A stretch of 64,000 nucleotides of DNA, from contig OX291547.1 of assembly GCA_946406115.1 (NCBI GenBank), forward strand, positions 3,973,001 through 4,037,000. The letters are read 5' to 3'. The notes under the pieces are model-generated. The model saw only the letters and a list, made by a program, of their open reading frames with translations. It ran no database searches and was not told the origin of the DNA. Position 1 is the first letter of the stretch; every line of letters starts with the position of its first letter. The DNA is from Apoda limacodes. Lineage: Eukaryota; Arthropoda; Insecta; Lepidoptera; Limacodidae. Made by a program: the position numbers and the translations under genes. Positions 22,202 through 32,815 of the stretch are shown here, one piece after another.

Positions 22202-22310
22202 TGTATGTGTGTTAGTTAAGGTGTGTGAAGGTGAGTATGTGAAGGTGAGTATGTGTTTGGCAGAAAATTTATGTCATAGATGTGTTTGCATGTGTGTGTA
22301 TGTGAAATAA
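22131..22310. repeat. (GT)n microsatellite with imperfect continuation
   Basis: A nearly pure (TG)n run from about 22131 to 22199, with single-base interruptions. It then decays into GTGTGAAGGTGAGTATGTGA repeats to about 22310. The 77-codon cysteine/valine frame across it is a product of the repeat. Confidence 0.9.
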
Positions 22311-22319
22311 TGGGCTGTG

Positions 22320-22395
22320 CCAGATAGACGGACAGACAAACGAGTAATACTATAAGGGTTCCGTTTTTTATTCCGTCGTACGGAACCCTAAAAAG
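22320..22395. repeat. family A hairpin end
   Basis: AGACGGACAGACAAACGAG followed by AAGGGTTCCG, a 17-base spacer and CGGAACCCTAAAAAG. The AGGGTTCCG/CGGAACCCT inverted pair and the neighbouring GGACAGAC word mark a family A remnant. Confidence 0.45.
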
Positions 22396-23909
22396 TGTAC
22401 TGAAAACAATTATTATTGTTATATTTTTTCAGTTAACCTAGTGTTCATTAGGTATCTACCTATGCCTATTATATAACCTTAAGAACACTGTCCTGTACAA
22501 AGACAAAACGGTTGGTCTCAGTATCGAAGTGGTCACCCCGATGCATTAGGAGTGGAGTCACGAGCGTCTGACTGCGGTCATATCTGCATTACCGTCGCCG
22601 CCGGTCTTTTTGCACGGATGTAGCACTACAAACCGAGTTGCCAGCTGCGATTTTTTAATTGAATGTTTTCACCTTTAACAAAAATTCTAAGAAAATAAAG
22701 TTACATTTTAGAGTACATATGGTACACAGAGTAATAAAACTTGCGTAAAAGTAATGTAATGGGGTAATTTATTGACTATTATAAGCGTGAACCATCAATA
22801 ACTTATTTGTCCACCGTTTTCGTTACGTGTATACGAACGTGTATACGATGTGATATACGCATTTTTAACAGATGGAACAACTTTTGTTCCTACATTTGAA
22901 AAGATATTCTTTGATTTTAAAGAAAAACTCGGATCCTAAAATATTGCTACCTAGATAGATAAAAAAAAACGACCAATATTTTGCACAAGAATGAACAGAA
23001 TCCCTAAAGGCATTCTCTTCCAATTGACCTTTAGTATGATATGTACATTATAGTAATAAATAGGCATCGTAAGAAGTACTAATTTCAGAAAGAAACCTTT
23101 TAATATTTATGACATATAAGTAAAGAAAAAATCCGATAGTAATAAAATATTTAGATACAAATTTATACTTAGGTACACAAAACATGCACCTATGTAACAT
23201 AAACATGAATAGTTATAAATAAATATAAATGAATGAAGTATGTTCTTATTATAATTAAACACATATTCTGTTGAGCAAAATAGTTGCCGAGTCACATTTG
23301 AATCTCCCAATTGACTTCTCTCAACTCCACTGACAAACAATATATATATATACCTGACATTAATTGATTATTTTTACACAAGAGCTATTATCATATAAGT
23401 ATTAATAAATCTAACAGCTAATATTTAATAATAAAATAAAAAATGAAAAAAAAAACTTAAAAAAAATATGTTTTATATTATATAAATCAACATATTAATT
23501 TATTTAAGAATGAAAAGAATATATTTTTATCCAAACAATATTATTATTTATGAAGTATCAAGTCTATTTTGCTCATCGCATGCACAGATCAATTACTAAT
23601 TATTCTAATAGTAAAATTAATACGAAATACTCATGAAGTAAAGGTAAATGGATCTAATTGTATATATTATAATTTATAACATATAAAAGAGACCGAAATT
23701 ACTATATAATTAATACATATTTTACTTTCATATAGGCTCAGAAAGGCTTCTAAGTAAATAAATGGATTTTTGAATGTACAAAGATATTCAATTCTTTTAA
23801 TTAAAAAGTAATTAATTAAATACAAACTTTGGCTGTTGATAACGAAATAATAAATTTAAAATTATGTAAGTTTGTAAAATAATTTATTTTAGGCTAATTT
23901 ATTGTATTC
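22396..23909. other. AT-rich, no recognisable feature
   Basis: A somewhat GC-richer patch at 22500-22640 (GATCTGACTGCGG-type text, TTACCGTCGCCGCCGGTC) has no open frame or repeat match that I recognise. Confidence 0.35.
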
Positions 23910-23910
23910 A

Positions 23911-24175
23911 GAGAGAGAGAGAGAGACGACCAACGGCCGATTCAGACATCAACGAATCGTTATTTTTCCGAATCGGGATTTAATAAGATTCGTTTTGATT
24001 TTATCAGTGGCACATCGACTCATGTAACGTATTCGTTCGAATTATAAATACGAATCAATAATAAAAGATAAATGCTAATTTATCACGAATCTTCAATAGC
24101 TTTGACGAATTTCATTAAATTGCGATTCAGTTAATAAAATATTATTAACAGCGAATAAGATTAACGATCGTGTAG
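23911..24175. other. (GA)n tract and a dense cluster of CGAATC/GATTCG words
   Basis: A 16-bp GA run (23911-23926) precedes about 240 bp in which CGAAT or its complement ATTCG (or GATTC) occurs about eleven times in both orientations, for example ACGAATCGTT, CCGAATCGGG, AGATTCGTT, ATACGAATCAA and CACGAATCTT. It is non-coding and could be a decayed satellite or a cluster of binding sites. Confidence 0.35.
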
Positions 24176-27100
24176 TGTTGGATATATGTGTGAACTGGCT
24201 GTTACTAAAATATTCTGGCTGTAACTAATATTACCTGCAACTTGTGAGTCTTACAACACTGGTCCCCATCTATTGTTTACTTCGTCTTAAAATCGTGTAC
24301 CTGTTGCCGCGGCGCCGCCAGTTTTCACAGTTCCTACATTTACGATAATTAAACAAAAGATACAATTAACAGAACAACCATTGAGCCCTCATCCCTGAAG
24401 AGGTTTAAACTTTGAAGTATTCAAAAGATAAGATGGCTTTGAGTCTCAAACGCTTTGTGAAGGCCCTTCAAACAAAGCAGTGATTTGAAGAGTCCGGTGG
24501 TAATAATATTTTGCTCTTTATTTCGGATAAAGGCCTTCATTTGTATTTACAACGATTATTTGTAAGGTCTTTGGTACGGTTAAGGTATATGGCAATAGTC
24601 AATTCAATTGGCAAACCCCTGGTGGGGTTGAATTCAAACTAGGCATTCTATTGTGCCAATCTATACTGATCATATAAGAAGATAATTCTATAAGACAAAT
24701 TTGCGTTGACGTGTAATGTTCTTAGGATCAATGGTCACTAATTATTTAACATATTTTATGTTTCATTCTAAAATACAGTTATATTTTCTATTTTCGTAAA
24801 CTTGATCAAATAGCTAGCGGATATATGTTCGATAGATTTAAAATATTTAATAGTGAGCATATTGCTTTTAAATAGTTAAATAAATAAGTAAAATAAGTAA
24901 TAAGTTAAATAATTTACAAGTTTGTTAAGTTTAACTTCAATATACAGTTTTTTTACTGACGTTAACACTGTCTATTAGTTAACTAAAACGCCAGGTTTTA
25001 TATTCACCAGTAAGTGGTAAATTTTACTAAGTTCCGTTTCGATGTTAAATATCTTTATCTTTAAATATAAATAATTTTATATCTTCATGATCCGTATATG
25101 TTCTTGATAGCCTTGAACATTGAAATTACCTACCTCTTAATATAATGCAAATGTTGTTCGAGAGAGTATAGATAGATGTTTGATCTTTGATATTTGTAAG
25201 TAATGTATAAATTACGTGTTGATTGTGAACGTATAGTGGACTCAGATGTCAAATACTTTTGAAATGAAGTTTTTTTTGTTACTAACCTACAAGGGTATTG
25301 TATTTCTAATTAAGTTTCGATTGGAGAAATATAGTTTAAAAATGCAATATTTTCTTAGTTACATGTTTAATTTTCAGAATTAAATTATGATTATTTCGAC
25401 CCCGTTTTCTTTTTTGCGGTAAGCCCAAGTATAGTTTACTTGCGTAATTGGTATATATTACCCTTTATCATGCGTAATAAAATAGGAAAAACGTTAATCA
25501 GAGAAGTCGAAGTCCTTGACCAAAGTATCAGACAGTCACAAACTTCATCTAAATTTTTTCACAGAACAATAGACATGTAGAAATACTAATTCGTTGTAAT
25601 AAATGTAAATTTTTCTTGTCTTAAATAACAAATGATGCGTAAAATCCAAATAAGGCCAAATAAATGGTTTTATTACGTCACTGAGTAGGTGGCACTACGT
25701 ACTTAACTCATAAATAGGCAATTTAAGGTCTAATTGTTCCTGAAATTTTGGTATAACGGTAAAATTAGATTTTCGACATTCACTCGTATTTATTATTTTT
25801 TTATACACGCTATAGTTGTGTGCCATAATAATAATAAAGTTGGCCAGACATTTCGAAAAATATTTGCGGTTTGTGCCATATACGTCATAAAAGGTATTCC
25901 TACAAAGTATTTTAGAAAGACGCAAATATCTGGGAAAGTTTTATTTTATTTGACAGTTCATTATTTTCAGTGATAAAGACAAATGGATATTAACATCACA
26001 ACTGACATTTCGTAATTTGTTACGAGAATAAATTTCACATTTTATAATGGAACTAGAAGTGTCGAGAAAATAGATAAATCTCTGTTTTTGAAACTGATAT
26101 TTTGATGGTAGGTATTTTTAATTTGTTTTACACCAAGCAAAAAAAGGGTAAAATCTTATTTTACGGGAATAAATATTGAATCTTTATAACTCAATGATAC
26201 TAGTAGAAAAATAAATAGGTTATTATTTTTGTAGTACCATATTTTTTTGTTGCAATTTTATTAATATAAATTTTAACCATAAGATATTTGAAATTTAGAA
26301 ATTATTTTACTTCTTTAGGGATTTCTTCTCGTAAATCAATTTTTTTTTACATTGGTTGGTTTTTATTAACTAAACTATAAAACCTTGAGGTTTAATTATA
26401 AAGAAAAACCTTCGATACTTATTTGTAAGGCATCTTATAACAGTTTCAAATATTGAATTCAAATTTTGAACCACAACGCAGGTATCTTTTTCTTTAATTT
26501 TACCTTAGCAGGTAGCGATGCATTCACCGTCTGCCAGTATCAAGTCAATTCACCTGCTCCTCCCTACCGGGTAAACATACTGCTAATAAGGTCCCACAGA
26601 CTTGTTTAATTTTCCCCTCTATCGCCCTTGCGTGGAAAAGTGCGGGCGGCAGGGAAGTTAGCACATAAATGGGTTCTTAGTACAATGCAGCCACCTGTGA
26701 AGTTTACACGGCTCTTTTTGGATTGTACCGGCTATTGACAGACGAAGCGATTTTATTTTGTTAGGAAGCGTTTGTCTGGCGGTAGACAGCATCCTTGGCA
26801 GGTAATATGTTTTTGTGTTATAAATTTTGTATTGTCTGTGGCAGGTGGCAATGAAGATGCGTTTCGTTAAAAAAAAAGAGAAAAAAAGCGCCATCTTGTA
26901 CCTGGCTATTTTGTAAAAAAACGTGTGTAATAAAAACTCAACCAAACTAAAATTGTAAGCGAATGTGTGATATTTTGTAGATAATGCATTGAAAATGTTG
27001 ATTTATTCGTCACTGACATGATTAACATAATTTTAAAATTATGATTGTACAGGTAATTATGATGTTCTATGCCGCATCGAGACGATGGAATGTAGCTAAC

Positions 27101-27784
27101 AATGGTCGTTGCGGTAATGAATGAGTTGCTCACAATGTTAGCTATATGAATGAACGAACAAACGACATAAAAGCGCAACTACCAATATTATAATCCATGC
27201 AAATGATCAGGTAATTTTATAATCAAGGCGCAGATTAGAAATTCCAATTGGCAGACGGCAGCGTTCGGTTACTACGAATTTTACAATCACGAATACAAAT
27301 TTGTATACAGGTGCGTTTTTGTAATTTTAAACAACTACGTGACAAGGTTTTATATTTAGCCATTTGTAGAACGCCAGTCTCTTGACAAGAAAGTAAAAAT
27401 AAAACGAAAATCTAACGTAACTCGATTCAAGTGACAGAAGATTCACGTGACTACTTTTTCTCTTTGTCTAGCACGAACATTTTTGGGTTTTCAAAAACTC
27501 GCAGCACTAATTCAGTTCGAAAATAAACTTTTCTAATTACGTGAGGCTGAAAAAAAAAAACAATTGTGGCAAATGGGTCTTCACCTGAATTAAATACTTT
27601 AGTAGTAGTTTCTAAACTTCTGGCTAAAGATTTTCGATTACTGTATTTGCCTCTTCTTTTACCGAATCAGGGGTCAGCATTTCAGAATCGCTTGAACTTA
27701 TTGTTAGTTTCATGAAAAATTATTGATTCTATCTATCAGGCGTTACTTTGCGGCAATTCATTATTATGATAAAATATTCAACCA
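24176..27784. other. AT-rich intron-like DNA, no recognised gene
   Basis: Small GC patches occur at 24300-24325 (CGCGGCGCCGCC) and 26490-26840 (CTGCTCCTCCCTACCGGG, GCGGGCGGCAGGGAAG), without splice pairs or open frames. The 76-95-codon frames at 25695-25973 and 26658-27178 have no motifs. Confidence 0.35.
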
Positions 27785-27995
27785 ACCAAGGTATAGCGCA
27801 CGCACAACTTGCGTCTCTTGAGGATGCCTCGTGTTGAGGCGAAACACGTGTCGAGTTTTGATATCAATTTAGTGGTGTAGTGTTATAGAGAAGTTGGATT
27901 CGTCCCCATAAGGAGGGAGGGAGGGAGGTGCAGTCCTACACATGTGGATGGTGTACTTCTGCACGTGAGTGCTACTGAATTGTTTTAAGCGGATT
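27785..27995 (+). repeat. dispersed repeat with a compact hairpin and a GGGA run
   Basis: CTTGAGGATGCCTCGTGTTG / AGGCGAAACACGTGTCGAG forms a GCCTC-GTGTT-GAGGC hairpin followed directly by GAAA (27817-27852). It is followed by GGAGGGAGGGAGGGAGG (27910-27927) and then by text I recall from lepidopteran repeats. The hairpin block itself recurs in many animal repeats in my recollection. No coding. Confidence 0.45.
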
Positions 27996-29282
27996 TGCAA
28001 GGTAATAGTATTTTATCACAATAATGAAAAGTTACAAAACTTTTTGAAATTTAGAATTTCCGCATAACTCATAGAGAAGATAACCCTATAATTATATAGG
28101 TTTTTTATTTTATTTAAAATATGGAACACGCCGCGTCGCCGCGCCGGCCGGCCAGCCTAATTTATACACACATAGGGTTACCATTTCAATATTTAAGAAT
28201 CCTTCAAATGTGCCCTTATGTACCTACTCAAAAAAATCCTTTAAAATCTAAACGAGATGCTATGTGAACATACGATAAATATATCCATTTTAATCGAGCC
28301 CACCCCATGTCCACAATTTAAAAAAACTTAGTAAAAGAAGTTTCCTTGTCGTTTTTCATTTAAATCAGTACTGTAATGTAATTTCATTAAAAGTGAAGAA
28401 AAACTGAATTAGAAAAGTGTTTTATAACAAGAGGAAAGATCAAAGTAAAAGTTTTTTCATAATAAAGATCAATTTGGGGCATCTAACGAGTTTCACTTAT
28501 GTCTGACGAGGCCGAATTCGTTGCCGGTTTTAAGAGAAATTGTTCAAGTAGTATTGAAGGAACTGGCTTTGATGTTAAGGTCAGAGATTAAGGGTCTGGC
28601 GCAAATCGAATTATGAAGCTAACGAGACGGTTGCCCTTTAAGGGTCTCTATACTGAATAGAGAAAATAGACGTTTAAAATTATTGGGAAGACGAAGTTGG
28701 TGCTGCACCAAGCTGTGTTTAACAGATTAGTATGATTCATGGATTCGTTTGATTATGTTTTCCATTAATTAGGACTATTTATTAGATATTTTTTTGTATA
28801 AAATAATAAATACCTTTGGAAACTGAGTGAAACAAAGCGAACTCGCGTGTATACTAAATAAAATGACGTTGGTCATGCCACGCGGTGTATTTTTAACACC
28901 GCCGGAACAAAAAGCTACGTCCACTTAAAGACGCTGGCCGGGTCCTTACGAAGTAATATAATGTCTATGTTATCAACATAATATACAAACGTAATTATTC
29001 TCTTTCTAATTTCGAAAAAAAATTGTCCGAATTTCACAAATGATACGCTATTCTTTTATACCTAATATAATAAAATTCAAAACAAATTTTTATTTAACTT
29101 ATATATAAATAAAATAAAATTTTACATCAGATTTATCATCGTATATAAAGGGAAACAGTAATTGAGTTTTAGACACTGATTTATTATATAACTAGATTCA
29201 TTTGTATATTAATTTTCTAATTCGTCTTTTAATATTAATACAAAATAACCTTATATCTGTGGATGACAAGCAAATATACAAA
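27996..29282. other. no recognisable feature
   Basis: AT-rich with a GC patch at 28125-28150 (CGCGTCGCCGCGCCGGCCGG) and a mixed-composition patch at 28480-28720 with no open frame or repeat assignment. Confidence 0.35.
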
Positions 29283-29654
29283 GTTTGGAATCGTCGACAA
29301 TTCTCACAGCCCGTCGTTGAACCGAGTCAAAAGGGCCAAGCTGGTATCCGGGTGCACCTGCCCAGAGATGGCAGCAGTACTCCATATGGGGCCGAACCTG
29401 CGACTTGTAAAGTAACAACCTTTGCCCCGACGTGAAGTACTGCTTCGCTCTGTTGAGTACACCAAGTTTTTGGACGCCAGCTTCACCTTATCTTGTAAAT
29501 GATCTCGGAACTGAACATCGCTGGAGATGTCGACACCAAGGATCCCAATGCTCTTGGAGATGGAGAGGGGAGTGTTCTGGAATTGTGGGACTACAGTGAA
29601 TGGAGTTTTCTTAGCGGTGAACGCGCACACTTGTGTCTTTGTAGGGTTGAATCA
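29283..29654 (-). pseudogene. RT C-terminal continuation after a premature stop
   Basis: The same frame as the RT continues past a TGA (29652-29654), which stands where copy 3 has a sense codon (CGA). The text after it is FNPTKTQVCAFTAKKTPFTV, then ISKSIGILGVDISSDVQFRD and KVKLASKNL. After that a frameshift scrambles the family's thumb-like region, which reappears in another frame near HMEYC/HLWAG. The fragment ends with the element at about 29283. Confidence 0.6.
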
Positions 29655-31205
29655 TACCAAGTTTACCCGTCCCCAATCAGAGACCTGGGACAGTGTGGTC
29701 TCGATTTGAGACACAAGTTCTCCGCGGTTTTCCTCCACAACGGAACGAGGGATGTTTGCACGACCCGTGTAAAAAGCGTCTCCAGTACTGTCATCTGCAT
29801 AGCAATGTATGTTGTTGATGTCCAACATGTCATTGATATGCAGTAGAAACAGCGTAGGAGACAGCACAGAGCCTTGCGGGACACTAGCATTAATGTCCAT
29901 GCTATCAGAGCAACTTCCGTCAACTACGGTTCGTATGCGTCTGCCGGACAAAAAGCTAGCCACCCATTTGCACAAACCCTCGGGCACTCCGTAAGATGGC
30001 AACTTCGATAGAAGACCGCGGAGCCAGACCCGATCGAACGCCTTCGCTATGTCCAGGCTACATGCCAATGCCTCCCCCTGACTCTCAATGGCTAGTGCCC
30101 ATCGGTGTGTGAGATACACTAGAAGGTCACCAGTCGAGCGACCGTGGCGAAAGCCATATTGACGGTCACTGACCAGATCGTGTACTTCTAGGTATCTTAG
30201 AAGCTGTGTGTTGATCACACGCTCCATCACCTTAGAGAGGAGAGAGGTAATAGCGATAGGCCTGTAATTCGATGGATCTGATCTATCGCCCTTTTTGGGC
30301 ACCAGGTGCACATTCGCAGTCTTCCATGAAGACGGAAATTGCCTAGTGTGGTAGGAAAGCGTGAAGAGGCGCGTGAGTACAGGACATAACTCAGGAGCAC
30401 ACTGCTTAAGCACCACTGCTGGTATACCGTCTGGCCCACTCGACTTATGAACGTCTAGAGAGAGCAACGCCCGCCTGACCTCCCGCTGCGTTATGGAGAT
30501 TTCCGGCATGGTCTTACCGCACCACGGTATAGTAGGTGGTACAGTGCCTTCATCGTTCATATTCGAGTTCGAGGCAAAGAGACTGCCCAGTAGATCGGCT
30601 TTCTCTTTAGCACTATGGGCCAAGTCACCATCGGTCTTTCGCAGTGGTGGTAACGACGACTGGCAGAAGTTACCTTCGGCAGCTTTGGCAAGCGACCAGA
30701 AAGCACGACTCCCAGAAGGATAGCTCGCAAGTCGCCCACCTATTTTGCCGATGAATTGGAATTTTGCTCTGGCAGTTGCTTTCTTACTGAACCTCGAGGC
30801 AGCATTTAATTTGCGTTTTAACTCAGAAATATTCGGATCCTTATTATTACGAGCCGTGGTCCAAGCCTCATACGCAGTTTGCTTAAGAATTTTAGCTTCT
30901 CTGCAAGACCTATTAAACCACGGTCGTTTTTTGACGCCGGCAGCTACTCGCAGGTTAGGAATGAAACATTCCATACCAGCAAGGATTGTCTCAGTGACTG
31001 CGGCTGCGCAGACGTCAGGATCTTCTGAGTTAAAGCAGATCTGCCTCCACGGGTACGATGCGTAAAATTCTCGCAATCCATCCCAGTCTGCCGACTTATA
31101 GTGCCACACACGACGCCAATTAGTTGGCCCAGAAGGATCGGGTTGTGTGCATGACACTTGAGTCCGGACGAGACAGTGGTCCGAGGAGCCAAGAGGCGCA
31201 TCCAC
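29652..31205 (-). CDS. reverse transcriptase ORF of copy 1
   Basis: A 517-residue open frame. It opens with the last endonuclease motif GSSDHCLV (residues 6-13), followed by a basic linker. The RT motifs are SSGPDGIP (about 255-262), NYRPIAITSLLSKVMERVI (313-331), GFRHGRSTGDLL (351-362), motif A SLDIAKAFDRVW with Asp385 and Asp391, motif B SVPQGSVLSP (441-450), and motif C CYADD (468-472) with both catalytic aspartates. The enzyme would copy its own RNA at a nicked target site in the nucleus. The catalytic core reads through intact, but the frame is cut from the endonuclease upstream by a deletion and ends at a premature TGA. The ATG is only the first one after the break, not a true start. 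Confidence 0.85.
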   Translation of the reverse strand: MDAPLGSSDHCLVRTQVSCTQPDPSGPTNWRRVWHYKSADWDGLREFYASYPWRQICFNSEDPDVCAAAVTETILAGMECFIPNLRVAAGVKKRPWFNRSCREAKILKQTAYEAWTTARNNKDPNISELKRKLNAASRFSKKATARAKFQFIGKIGGRLASYPSGSRAFWSLAKAAEGNFCQSSLPPLRKTDGDLAHSAKEKADLLGSLFASNSNMNDEGTVPPTIPWCGKTMPEISITQREVRRALLSLDVHKSSGPDGIPAVVLKQCAPELCPVLTRLFTLSYHTRQFPSSWKTANVHLVPKKGDRSDPSNYRPIAITSLLSKVMERVINTQLLRYLEVHDLVSDRQYGFRHGRSTGDLLVYLTHRWALAIESQGEALACSLDIAKAFDRVWLRGLLSKLPSYGVPEGLCKWVASFLSGRRIRTVVDGSCSDSMDINASVPQGSVLSPTLFLLHINDMLDINNIHCYADDSTGDAFYTGRANIPRSVVEENRGELVSQIETTLSQVSDWGRVNLV

Positions 31206-31783
31206 TGAGACGGATATAATCCATAGGTCAGAGCAAATTCGTGAGCAGATATCCCAGCATAGTTATTGGTTCGAGAACTGAGCCACTCGCAATGGTGGGC
31301 GTTAAAGTCTCCCAAAATAACTAGTTCTGCTGTGGGATATTGCTCTAGAACTTTGTCAGTCGTCAAACTCAGGTGCGTGAAGAGTCGAGTTACGTCCGTG
31401 TCACCGCTATGAGACCTGTATAGGCACGCATAGATACGAGTGTGGCCGCCGTAATCTACGCGCACCCACAATATCGACAGGTCCCTGTCTTCAAGGTTAT
31501 GAAGGCGGCGACAGCAGATATCCTCCCGGACGAACATACATACACCGGCACGACTCATGAAATTGTGTTCGAGTTTGTAGCCGGGATAGTGAAGGTATGA
31601 TGTGTCGGCCGGGCAGGATATCTGCGTCTCCGTTAGAAAAAGAATGGTCGGCTGCGCAGTTTCGAGATGGTGGTGGACTGCGTTAAGATTGGCGTGAATA
31701 CCCCTGATGTTGCAAAAATCCACATTATATGTGGATGGAGTAGCCGCTGTGCAAACTCTTTTCTTTTTTTTTCTTATGGCCAT
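31206..31783 (-). CDS. AP-type endonuclease domain of copy 1
   Basis: The frame from 31783 begins MAIRKKKKRVC and carries the APE signatures in order: CNIRGIHANL (Asn25), FLTETQ (Glu52), ACLYRSHSGD (Tyr122), LVILGDFNAHH (Asp159, Asn161). The last motif, SDH, is in the other frame at the start of the RT ORF. Compared with copy 2, a net 95 bp is missing between 31206 and 31221, which shifts the frame. The open frame continues out of frame to 30944, and that part is not real. The domain nicks target DNA before reverse transcription. Confidence 0.75.
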
Positions 31784-32383
31784 AATATATAAAAGAAGTT
31801 ACTAAGACTAAGGGATGAGGATTCACTGCACAGACAGCATAGAGGACAAAAGGTGCGGTTCTAAGACTGCCGAAGCTCGCCACAGATGATACGGTTGCTG
31901 GCACGGCGGGCGGAAGGGCCCCTGATCCCCCTCTGTTGTAGTAGCCGGGTCCACTCCGGTCATCTTCTCCGGCACGACTACCACTTCAGATACTTTATAC
32001 AGGCTGGCGAATCAGCCTCCCAGGGCGGAGATTAAGTGATCCCTGGGTTCGGGATCCCGTTCAACCTGCGGGCGGCCAGCGGTCAGCCGTTTCATCAGGT
32101 CTCCCTGACCGCCGAACCAGCACGCCGCGTCTACGCCGAGTATGACAGCAACAAGCACCGCCGGTCCTCCGCTGTCCGCGCAGCGAATCCTCAAAGAGCT
32201 CTGGCAACCTTACTCACCGCCAGGAACACAACACTACTCAATGTTAGTGTTATTATGGCCGCGGTTTTCTGTAAGGTGGAGGTACTTCCCCAGTTCGGGC
32301 CGCTCATTCGAGCAAGTACTCGCTGTGCCCTGCTTTAGTTGTTCGGGTGGCTTATTCGAGCGAGTACTTGCAGTGCCCTACCT
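31784..32383 (-). pseudogene. upstream ORF end and 5' region of copy 1
   Basis: The minus strand gives LGVDAACWFGGQGDLMKRLT then AGRPQVERDPEPRD (32012-32194), followed after a break by EKMTGVDPATTTEGDQGP. Both blocks are colinear with copy 2 (LLGVDTSCWYGGQLDLMKRL; EKETGVDPATTTEGDQGP). This is the end of a first ORF or the N-terminal extension of the polyprotein; its function is not recognised. At 32285-32383 a unit of about 50 bp with CATTCGAGCAAGTACTCGCT / TTATTCGAGCGAGTACTTGC occurs twice in tandem at the very 5' end. Confidence 0.55.
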
Positions 32384-32728
32384 ATACCTTTCTAGCCATA
32401 ACTGATTAATTGTACGACATGAGTGGTCATCGTTTTCAATACATAGCTGCATTCGACGTCTCAAGGATTGTACTGTATTTCGCACCACAATATTATTTAT
32501 TCCGTTTAGAATATTTTCCAAAGATCGTTTCAAGTGATCAATTGCATTATTTGTGTCTTTGTAGATTTCGTTTTTTACATACCCCCAGAGAAAATTAACT
32601 AAAAGGGTAAGATCCGGTGACCTCGCTGGCCACGGCACACAGCGCATTCTTTTATTGAGTGAAATAGTAACACATTCTTTTGTTGTAAACGATGGGATGC
32701 AACTGGATGGGTGACCGCTTAGCGGCAT
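32384..32728 (-). pseudogene. transposase C-terminal fragment (Tc1/mariner superfamily)
   Basis: About 110 residues on the minus strand include VPWPARSPDLTLLVNFLWGY then VKNEIYKDTNNAIDHLKRSL and TVQSLRRRMQLCIEN. The W-P-(x)-R-S-P-D-L-T-P-x-D-F-F-L-W-G pattern is the third catalytic block of a DDE/D transposase group of the Tc1/mariner superfamily. Here the usual acidic residue is replaced (LLVNFLWG), so the fragment is dead. The N-terminal two thirds are missing. It abuts the 5' end of the non-LTR copy exactly, so the LINE may have inserted into or beside it. Confidence 0.6.
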
Positions 32729-32815
32729 GCTTTTTTTTTGTTTGTGTTTGTAAACTACGTAAATGAGGTACGAAACCCTCGGTGCGCGAATCCGACTCGC
32801 ACTTGGCCAGTTTTT
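32690..32815 (+). repeat. family A distal end
   Basis: TGGATGGGTGACCGCTTAGC, a T-rich run, then GGTACGAAACCCTCGGTGCG and CGAATCCGACTCGCACTTGG CCAG. Matches the end seen at 1560-1680. Confidence 0.55.

Larger units (their letters stand above)
29283..32383 (-). mobile_element. non-LTR retrotransposon copy 1 (Jockey/CR1 group)
   Basis: Read on the minus strand from 32383: a 5' region with two tandem copies of a unit ending in a shared CCTACCT, the end of an upstream ORF, an AP endonuclease, then a reverse transcriptase. The 5' boundary equals that of copy 2 at 50267, so it is probably the true 5' end. The copy stops abruptly at about 29283, within the region C-terminal to the RT, and lacks the roughly 400-bp 3' end and tail T present in copy 2. 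Such 3' loss is the reverse of normal 5' truncation and points to a later deletion. Clade assignment is by motif memory only. Confidence 0.8.

Noticed and set aside
22077..22310. 77-codon open frame rich in Cys and Val
   Set aside because: It is a translation of a (TG)n microsatellite.
27910..27927. GGAGGGAGGGAGGGAGG as a strong G-quadruplex
   Set aside because: Only three full GGG runs are present with GG at the ends, so a three-tier quadruplex is not clearly possible, and it is embedded in a repeat.
30944..31205. C-terminal part of the 279-codon endonuclease frame
   Set aside because: After the 95-bp deletion this part is read out of frame; it overlaps the true RT frame.
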